Part shown: piece after piece, positions 5,701-10,928 of the stretch
Position numbering within the stretch: the stretch's first letter is position 1
Layout of the letters: each line of letters opens with the position of its first letter
From: Olsenella_K sp051878835
GTDB taxonomy: Bacteria > Actinomycetota > Coriobacteriia > Coriobacteriales > Atopobiaceae
Assembly: GCA_051878835.1 (NCBI GenBank)
Contig: JBJEKW010000046.1
Coordinates: 1 to 10,928, forward strand
Direction of reading: 5' to 3'
DNA: 10,928 bases
Position numbers and translations under genes: made by a program
Notes under the pieces: generated by a model
The model's input: only the letters and a program-made list of their open reading frames with translations
The model's database searches: none
Told to the model about the DNA's origin: nothing

Positions 5701-7644
5701 CTAGTCCTCCTGGTCGGCGGAAAGCGAGTCGACCTCGCGCAGCCACAGGGTGGCCACGGCGTCGGAGGGCATGCGCAGGTCGCCGCGGGGGCTCACCGCC
5801 ACCGAGCCCACCTTGGGGCCGTCGGGCAGACAGCTGCGCTTGAACTGCTGGGCAAAGAAGCGCCGATAGAACACGCGCAGCCACTTCAGGATGGTGGCGT
5901 CGTCGTAGGTGTCGCCCAGCGCGTAGCGGGCCAGGCGGTACACCTTGCGCGGACGGGAGCCGTGGCGCAGCACCTCGTACAGAACGAAGTCGTGCAGCTC
6001 GTAGGGGCCCACCAGGTCCTCGGTCTTCTGCGCTATGGTGCCGTCCTCCTGCGCAGGCAGCAGCTCGGGCGACACGGGCGTGTCCAGCACGTCGTACAAG
6101 ACGTTGGCCTCGTCCTCGTTTCCGCAGGTGTCGGCCACGTAGCGCACCAGGTGGCGCACCAGGGTCTTGGGCACCGAGGCGTTCACGCCGTACATGCTCA
6201 TGTGGTCGCCGTTGTAGGTGGCCCAGCCCAGTGCCAGCTCGGACAGGTCACCCGTGCCGATGACCATGCCACCCTCCTGGTTTGCCAGGTCCATCAGGAT
6301 CTGCGTGCGCTCGCGCGCCTGGCAGTTCTCGTACGTGACGTCGTGCACCGACTCGTCGTGGCCTATGTCGGCGAAGTGCTGGCGCACGGACCGCGAGATG
6401 TCCACCTCGCGCAGCTGACAGCCCAGGGCGTCGGACAGCTGCGTGGCATTGGAGTGCGTGCGGTGCGTGGTGCCAAAGCCCGGCATGGTGACGGCGATGA
6501 TGCCCTGATGGTCCAGGTCCAGAAGGTCGAACGCCCTGACGGCCACCAGCAGGGCCAGCGTGGAGTCCAGGCCGCCCGACACGCCGATGACGGCGGTCTT
6601 CGAGTGGGTGTGCGCCAGGCGCTTCGCCAGGCCGAACGCCTGGATGGAGAACACGTCCTCGCAGCGGGCGGCGCGCTCGCGCTGGCCGGCGGGCACGAAG
6701 GGATGCGGGTCCACGTAGCGGGTCAGCAGGGTCTTCTCGACCTCCAGCGAGAAGTGCGACACGTGGTAGCCGGCCGCCTGGGGCGAGGGGGCTCCGCGAT
6801 AGCTGGACATGCGCTGGCGCTCGCTGCTCAGCATCTGCACGTCCACCTCGGTCGTTGCGGCACCGCCACCGAAGGGCTTGGACTCCGCCAGTACGCGACC
6901 GTTCTCGGCGATGATGTCATGGCCCGAGAAGACCAGGTCCTGCGTGGACTCCCCCCAACCGGCGCTGGCGTAGGCGTAGGCGCACACCAGGCGAGCGCTC
7001 TGGCCGCTGACCAGGTCGCGACGGTAGGCGGCCTTGCCCACGATGGCGTTGGAGGCCGAGAGGTTCACGATCAGCGTGGCCCCCGCCAGCGCTTGGCCGA
7101 TGGAGGGCGGCTCGGGCGCCCACAGGTCCTCGCACAGCTCGGCGGCCACCACCAGCTGCGGCATGGAGTCGCACACGAACAGCTGCTTCGTGCCGAACGG
7201 CACGTCGTCCTGCCCGGCAAAGCGGATGGACGTGACCTCGCAGGGCCCCTCCACGAAGTGGCGTCCCTCGTAGAACTCGTTGTACGTGGGCAAGAAGCGC
7301 TTTGGCACGACGCCCAACACCTGGCCTGCGGCCAGGAACACGGCGCAGTTGTACAGCTTTGAGCCCGCCACGACCGGCGCGCCCACGACCACCAGCGCAT
7401 CCAGGTCGGACGTCTCGCGCGCCAGGTCCTCGACCCCGTCCTGCGCGGACTCCAACAGCTCTGTCTGCAGGAACAGGTCCTCGCAGGTGTAGCCGGTCAG
7501 CACGAGCTCGGGCAGCACGATGACCTTGGCACCCACCTCGTATGCCTCCTCGATGGCGTCGATGCACGCCTGCACGTTGTGCTGCACGTCAGCCACCTGG
7601 ACGTGCGGGGTGCGCACGGCAACGCTTACGAATCCGTCTAGCAT
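5701..7644 (-). CDS. nadE: Glutamine-dependent NAD+ synthetase
   Basis: This 647-residue enzyme makes NAD+ from deamido-NAD+, ATP and glutamine, the last step of NAD synthesis, in the cytoplasm. The N-terminal nitrilase-type glutaminase has its whole catalytic triad: Glu46 (VLPELVLTGY), Lys115 (VVPKRFLPTYNEFYE) and Cys171 (AELCEDLW). The C-terminal synthetase domain carries the ATP-pyrophosphatase loop SGGLDS (356-361), then the GTGDLSELALGWATYNGDH segment. Length and two-domain order match the long form known from Mycobacterium tuberculosis, so ammonia probably comes from glutamine within the enzyme. AGGAGG (minus strand, 7650-7655) lies five bases before ATG. It sits alone between a terminator upstream and convergent cassette genes, so it needs its own promoter within 7656-7803; I see no good match to -35/-10 there. 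All key residues are intact. Confidence 0.97.
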   Translation of the reverse strand: MLDGFVSVAVRTPHVQVADVQHNVQACIDAIEEAYEVGAKVIVLPELVLTGYTCEDLFLQTELLESAQDGVEDLARETSDLDALVVVGAPVVAGSKLYNCAVFLAAGQVLGVVPKRFLPTYNEFYEGRHFVEGPCEVTSIRFAGQDDVPFGTKQLFVCDSMPQLVVAAELCEDLWAPEPPSIGQALAGATLIVNLSASNAIVGKAAYRRDLVSGQSARLVCAYAYASAGWGESTQDLVFSGHDIIAENGRVLAESKPFGGGAATTEVDVQMLSSERQRMSSYRGAPSPQAAGYHVSHFSLEVEKTLLTRYVDPHPFVPAGQRERAARCEDVFSIQAFGLAKRLAHTHSKTAVIGVSGGLDSTLALLVAVRAFDLLDLDHQGIIAVTMPGFGTTHRTHSNATQLSDALGCQLREVDISRSVRQHFADIGHDESVHDVTYENCQARERTQILMDLANQEGGMVIGTGDLSELALGWATYNGDHMSMYGVNASVPKTLVRHLVRYVADTCGNEDEANVLYDVLDTPVSPELLPAQEDGTIAQKTEDLVGPYELHDFVLYEVLRHGSRPRKVYRLARYALGDTYDDATILKWLRVFYRRFFAQQFKRSCLPDGPKVGSVAVSPRGDLRMPSDAVATLWLREVDSLSADQED

Positions 7645-7805
7645 GGGGGCCTCCTAGCTTTTGCGCCTTGCGGCAACGACGCCCAGGAAGGCGCCGCGGA
7701 CAGACACCATGGTATCGCGGACGCGCCGGGCGAACCACCCGCACGGGCCAATGCCGCGGCGGAAGGCGGGCACCGCTAGGGACGCTCTTCTTGCCCTGGA
7801 GACAG

Positions 7806-7838
7806 AAAAAGCGCCGGGACTTTGGGTGTCCCGGCGCT
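7806..7838 (-). terminator. Rho-independent terminator of the amino-acid ABC transporter genes
   Basis: On the minus strand AGCGCCGGGAC, a seven-base loop (ACCCAAA) and GTCCCGGCGCT form a perfect 11-bp stem (7810-7838) running straight into TTTTT (7806-7810). It begins about 35 bases after the stop of the ATPase gene. It separates transporter transcription from nadE. Confidence 0.92.
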
Positions 7839-7873
7839 GGTATGGCACCTTGTTGTGAAGTGCGCGGCGCCCT

Positions 7874-8662
7874 CTACTGGCGGTCGACCTTGCGGGTGTC
7901 GTCGTCCAGGTAGCGGGCCAAGAACTCGCGGGTGCGCGCGTGCTGCGGGTGGCCGAAGATCTGGTCGGGCGTGCCCTGCTCGGCGATGACGCCCTTGTCC
8001 ATGAACACGACGCGGTCCGAGACGTTCTTTGCGAACTCCATCTCGTGCGTGACCACGACCATGGTCATGCCGTTTCGCGCCAGGTCGCGCATGACGTTCA
8101 GGACCTCGCCTACGATCTCGGGGTCCAGGGCGCTGGTGGGCTCGTCGAACAGCATGATCTCGGGCTCCATGCACAGGGCGCGCGCGATGGCCACGCGCTG
8201 CTTCTGGCCACCGGAAAGCGAGGTGGACGGCGCGTCGATGAAGTCCTTCAGGCCCACGGCCTCCAGGTTCTTCCGGGCGCGACGGTCGGCCTCCTCCTTG
8301 CTGCACTTGTGCAGCATGACGGGCGCCAGGGTGCAGTTGTCCAGGACGTTCTTGTTGTTGAACAGGTTGAACGTCTGGAACACCATGCCGATGCTCTCGC
8401 GCAGCTCGTTCACGTTCGTGTGGGCGTTCGCCAGGTCCTCGCCATGGAACCACACGTGGCCCGAGTCGGGGGTCTCCAGCAGGTTGATGCAGCGCAAAAG
8501 GGTCGACTTGCCCGAGCCCGAGGCGCCGATGATGGTGACGACCTCTCCGGGGTACACGTCGAAGTTGATGCCCTTCAGCACGTGCAACTGGCCGAACGAC
8601 TTGTGGAGGTCCTCCACGCGGATGAGGGGCTGGCGCCCGGCCGCGTTGTCTTGGCTTTGCAT
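7874..8662 (-). CDS. Polar amino-acid ABC importer, ATP-binding protein (GlnQ/HisP type)
   Basis: The 262-residue ATPase powers uptake through the permease encoded just upstream. Motifs are Walker A GASGSGKST (46-54), Q-loop MVFQTFNLF (Gln96), signature LSGGQ (149-153), Walker B IMLFDEPT (169-176) followed by SALDPE, and switch His206 in VVVTHE. INLLETPDSG and MVVVTHEMEFA are hallmarks of the polar amino-acid family. The length is normal, with about 12 extra residues before the first strand. GGGAGG lies seven bases before ATG, and only 13 bases separate it from the permease stop, so both are on one message. Substrate specificity (glutamine, glutamate, arginine, cystine and others) cannot be told from the ATPase. 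Confidence 0.95.
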   Translation of the reverse strand: MQSQDNAAGRQPLIRVEDLHKSFGQLHVLKGINFDVYPGEVVTIIGASGSGKSTLLRCINLLETPDSGHVWFHGEDLANAHTNVNELRESIGMVFQTFNLFNNKNVLDNCTLAPVMLHKCSKEEADRRARKNLEAVGLKDFIDAPSTSLSGGQKQRVAIARALCMEPEIMLFDEPTSALDPEIVGEVLNVMRDLARNGMTMVVVTHEMEFAKNVSDRVVFMDKGVIAEQGTPDQIFGHPQHARTREFLARYLDDDTRKVDRQ

Positions 8663-8675
8663 GTGATGGCCTCCC

Positions 8676-9881
8676 CTAGTTCGAGCTGGGCACGCCGCTG
8701 GAGGTGCCGGCGCCCAACTTGGTCGAGAGCATGTTCAGGAGCTTCGTGGCCAGCATGGTCAGGATGAGGTAGCACACGGCCGCCGCCACGTAGATCTCCA
8801 TCTGCTTGTAGTACACGCCGGCGATGGTGCGCACGGCGAAGGTCAGCTCGACCACGCCAATGACCATGAGCACGGACGAGTCCTTGATGTTGATGACGAG
8901 CTCGTTGGACAGGGCGGGAATGGAGTTCTTCACGCCCTGCGGGAACACGACGGAGCGCATGGCTTGCCAGTGCGAGAGGCCCAGCGAGCGTGCGGCCTCC
9001 TCCTGGCCGGGGTCCACGGCGCCGATGCCCGAGCGCAGGACCTCCATCATGTAGGCGGTGGAGTTCAGCGAGATGGTCACCAGCGCTGCCGTGAACGGCG
9101 ACCACACCGTCAGGATCTGCGAGGGGGTCATGCCGCGCGCGGTCAGCATGCCGGTGCCGGCGTAGTAGATGATGAGGCCCTGGATCATCATGGGCGTGCC
9201 GCGGACCACCGCGGAGTACACGCGGGCAAAGCCGCAGCCCACGGTCTTCAGGAAGCGGATGAAGTCGTTGTCGGTGCGGTCGGGCGTCTGCAGGCGCAGG
9301 AACACCAGCAGAAGGGCCAGGAAGAACGCGATGACCGTGCCCACCGTGGCCAGGATGATCGTGTTTACGATGCCCTCGACGAACACGTCGTGCATGTTGT
9401 AGATCATGTAGACCGTGGAGCTGAGGAAGTCGGTCGGGTTCGTGGACTGGGCGATGCTGGTGGTAATCAGGTTGATGGCGCCCATGACGGCACGGTCGAT
9501 GAAGAAGACCACCATCAGGGCAAACACCACGTACGAGCCTATGCGCTCGGCCTTGCGGGCCTTGGGGCGCGCGAACGGCGAGGTCTTCTGGTAGGCGTCG
9601 CCCTTCCAGTGGGTCAGCTTGGTCACGAGGGCCAGCGCCGACACCACCAGCCATGCCACCAGGACGTAGTACAGCACGACCTCCAGCGCGTAGCTGTTCT
9701 TTAGGAAGCTCATCGCGGAGTGGGGCTGGTTGGCCAGCCACAGTCCTATGAGGGCAAAGGCGCTCGTCCCCAGGAATACGTAGCGGTGGTCGTCCAGGAC
9801 GAAGTGCGCGAAGCCCTTTCGGGCGGGTGCCTTCGCCTGAGGCGCGTCCGCCGAGGCGGTCGGGCTCGGGCTTTGGTTCAT
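8676..9881 (-). CDS. Polar amino-acid ABC importer permease with long N-terminal extension
   Basis: The C-terminal ~235 residues are a HisM/GlnP-type permease. Its helices are at about 170-197, 230-247, 262-285, 325-347 and 362-385, with the ATPase-contacting EAA loop EEAARSLGLSHWQAMRSVVF (294-313). Conserved VVRGTPMMIQ (225-234) and VINIKDSSVL (329-338) fit the family. Usual members have about 220 residues; this one has 401, the first ~165 being a Pro/Ala-rich start (1-25) and three further membrane segments (33-51, 66-88, 114-135) joined by a basic loop. Only one permease gene is present, so a homodimer is likely. AGGAGG lies four bases before ATG. It follows the binding protein gene after an 85-base gap containing a hairpin. 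Confidence 0.93.
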   Translation of the reverse strand: MNQSPSPTASADAPQAKAPARKGFAHFVLDDHRYVFLGTSAFALIGLWLANQPHSAMSFLKNSYALEVVLYYVLVAWLVVSALALVTKLTHWKGDAYQKTSPFARPKARKAERIGSYVVFALMVVFFIDRAVMGAINLITTSIAQSTNPTDFLSSTVYMIYNMHDVFVEGIVNTIILATVGTVIAFFLALLLVFLRLQTPDRTDNDFIRFLKTVGCGFARVYSAVVRGTPMMIQGLIIYYAGTGMLTARGMTPSQILTVWSPFTAALVTISLNSTAYMMEVLRSGIGAVDPGQEEAARSLGLSHWQAMRSVVFPQGVKNSIPALSNELVINIKDSSVLMVIGVVELTFAVRTIAGVYYKQMEIYVAAAVCYLILTMLATKLLNMLSTKLGAGTSSGVPSSN

Positions 9882-9908
9882 GGATCCTCCTACAGGCTAG
9901 AAACGCGA

Positions 9909-9940
9909 GGGGCACCGCCGCGCGTGGCGGACGATGCCCC
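9909..9940 (-). terminator. Hairpin between binding-protein and permease genes (partial terminator or processing stem)
   Basis: On the minus strand GGGGCA-TCGT-CCGCC, a six-base loop, then GGCGG-TGCCCC forms an 11-pair stem with a four-base bulge. Only TCGCGTTTCT follows, so read-through into the permease gene is expected. Such stems commonly keep binding-protein message more abundant than permease message. Confidence 0.5.
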
Positions 9941-9966
9941 CAAAGCAGAGCGATTGAATGGTAGCG

Positions 9967-10869
9967 CTAGTCGGGCAGGCGCGTCTGGACGTCGTCCCAG
10001 TACTGCTGGCGCTCGTCTTGCGAGACGCCGTCGATGACCTCGTTGATCTTTGCCAGGACGTCGTCTTGGCCCTTCGCGATGCCGGCGTTGATGGGCGCAT
10101 CCTCCTGGAACAGGATGTCGGAGCCGTTGATGACGACCTCGACCAGGTTGGGGTTCGCGGCCAGCAGGCCCTTCTTGTTCTCGACGTCGAAGGTGATGGC
10201 GTCGCAGGTGCCCTGGTTCACGGCGGACAGCTGGGCGGGGACCGAGTCAACGGGCGTCAGGTGGTTCACGCCGTCGATCTCGTCGATGACGTCGTCCAGC
10301 AGCGTGTCGCGCTGGCCCAGGACGGCTGCGCCCTTGAAGTCCGACAGGCTGGTGGCGCTGGCGTACTTGGAGTCTTTCTTTACCAGGAGTCCGTAGTGGC
10401 CGTCCCAGTAGGGGTCGCTGAAGTCGATGGACTGGCGACGCTCGTCGGTGGCGGTCATGCCGCCGCAGATGATGTCGATGGTGCCGTTGGTCAGGGCCTC
10501 GACCAGGCCGGAGAACTCCATCTTTACCGCGACGGGCTCCAGGCTGAAGGCGTCGGCGATCTTCTTTGCAAAGACGATGTCGTAACCATCGGCGTAGGCG
10601 TTGGACTCGCCCTCGACGGGGATGGTGTTGTCGGACGACTGGGACACCTGGAAGTTGTACGGCGGGTAGGCCACCTCCATGCCCACGCGCATCTTTCCGT
10701 CAGAGCCAAAGTTCGACGTGGAAGAAGAGCTGGAGCTGCTGGAAGAGGAGTCGGTGGTCTCGGTGGAGGGACCGCAGCCGGTAAGCGCGACTGCGCCGGC
10801 GCCCATGGCGGCAACGCCAGAGACGCGCAGGAAGGAGCGGCGAGACATCTGCTTGTGGTTGAGTGACAT
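9967..10869 (-). CDS. Polar amino-acid ABC importer, Tat-exported solute-binding lipoprotein
   Basis: This 300-residue family-3 binding protein captures an amino acid outside the cell for the adjacent importer. The N-terminus has a twin-arginine motif SRRSFLR (9-15), a hydrophobic core and lipobox LTGC (29-32), so it is exported folded and lipid-anchored at Cys32. A linker with ten serines in a row (41-50) follows. The binding domain starts at RVGMEVAYPPYNF (61-73), has DGYDIVFAKKIADA (94-107) and GGMTATDER (136-144), whose Arg144 is expected to hold the substrate carboxylate, and DFSDPYW (149-155). AITFDVEN likely supplies the amino-group ligand Asp. GAGAGG lies seven bases before ATG. As first gene of three it probably follows a promoter that lies partly outside the window. 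The substrate is unresolved; polar or basic amino acids are likely. Confidence 0.94.
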   Translation of the reverse strand: MSLNHKQMSRRSFLRVSGVAAMGAGAVALTGCGPSTETTDSSSSSSSSSSTSNFGSDGKMRVGMEVAYPPYNFQVSQSSDNTIPVEGESNAYADGYDIVFAKKIADAFSLEPVAVKMEFSGLVEALTNGTIDIICGGMTATDERRQSIDFSDPYWDGHYGLLVKKDSKYASATSLSDFKGAAVLGQRDTLLDDVIDEIDGVNHLTPVDSVPAQLSAVNQGTCDAITFDVENKKGLLAANPNLVEVVINGSDILFQEDAPINAGIAKGQDDVLAKINEVIDGVSQDERQQYWDDVQTRLPD

Positions 10870-10928
10870 GTTTATGCCTCTCTTTTGGCGATTACGGAAT
10901 ACGTTGTAGGATAGACCATGGATTCTGT

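Noticed and set aside
5962..7362. 466-residue open frame on the + strand opposite nadE
   Set aside because: It is the complement of a complete, motif-rich nadE in GC-rich DNA; its product is a Gly/His/Val/Gln-rich low-complexity string with no domain or ribosome site.
7654..7848. 64-residue minus-strand frame before nadE, stop overlapping the nadE ribosome site
   Set aside because: Its start lies inside the perfect terminator stem at 7810-7838 and no ribosome site precedes it. A shorter version ending in VVAARRKS cannot be excluded as a leader peptide but has no positive support.
8575..9915. 446-residue minus-strand frame overlapping the permease
   Set aside because: It is a frame-shifted shadow of the permease, rich in Arg/Pro/Gly/His, whereas the 8676-9881 frame has clear membrane helices and the EAA motif.
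9958..10866. 302-residue + strand frame opposite the binding protein
   Set aside because: It lies fully over a well-supported binding-protein gene and has a Val/Gly/Asp-rich shadow composition.
10870..10928. Promoter of the amino-acid transporter genes
   Set aside because: Only 59 bases upstream are visible; TATCCT- and TATTCC-like hexamers occur, but no paired -35 element could be supported.

Overview
The window looks like a high-GC Gram-positive chromosome, most likely a member of the Coriobacteriia (the Olsenella/Atopobium/Eggerthella kind). The clues are a multi-membrane-pass LuxR-type regulator, a Tat-exported solute-binding lipoprotein, a long single amino-acid permease, strong AGGAGG-type ribosome sites and very GC-rich housekeeping genes. 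This placement is inference from style, not a database match.

Left part (1-5515, all + strand) is an accessory cassette. A 5'-truncated membrane LuxR-family regulator (2-1180) is followed by a small secreted three-cysteine protein (1292-1750), then a perfect 13-bp hairpin (1794-1823), then a tight five-gene run: a membrane-anchored extracytoplasmic protein of DUF5027 type (1840-2541), two unlike six-helix ABC permeases (2538-3389 and 3386-4213), a BcrA-like ABC ATPase (4215-4874) and a second membrane-anchored extracytoplasmic protein of DUF5028 type (4871-5515). Four-base overlaps or a one-base gap join the five genes, so they are probably translationally coupled. The layout resembles bacteriocin or peptide export/immunity loci and, from memory, the uncharacterised B. 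subtilis yybN-yybJ cluster. No function has been shown for such a set to my knowledge, and this is the most interesting part of the window. A long hairpin (5577-5608) closes the unit.

Right part (5701-10869, all - strand) is ordinary core metabolism and transport, clearly richer in G+C. Reading leftward, a polar amino-acid ABC importer has a Tat lipoprotein binding protein (9967-10869), a 401-residue permease with extra N-terminal helices (8676-9881) and a GlnQ-type ATPase (7874-8662). It ends at a textbook rho-independent terminator (7806-7838). After that comes nadE, glutamine-dependent NAD+ synthetase (5701-7644), which converges on the cassette.

No tRNA, rRNA, CRISPR array, insertion sequence or attachment site was recognised. 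No stretch longer than 300 bases lacks a gene; the longest gaps are 7645-7873, 5516-5700 and 1181-1291.
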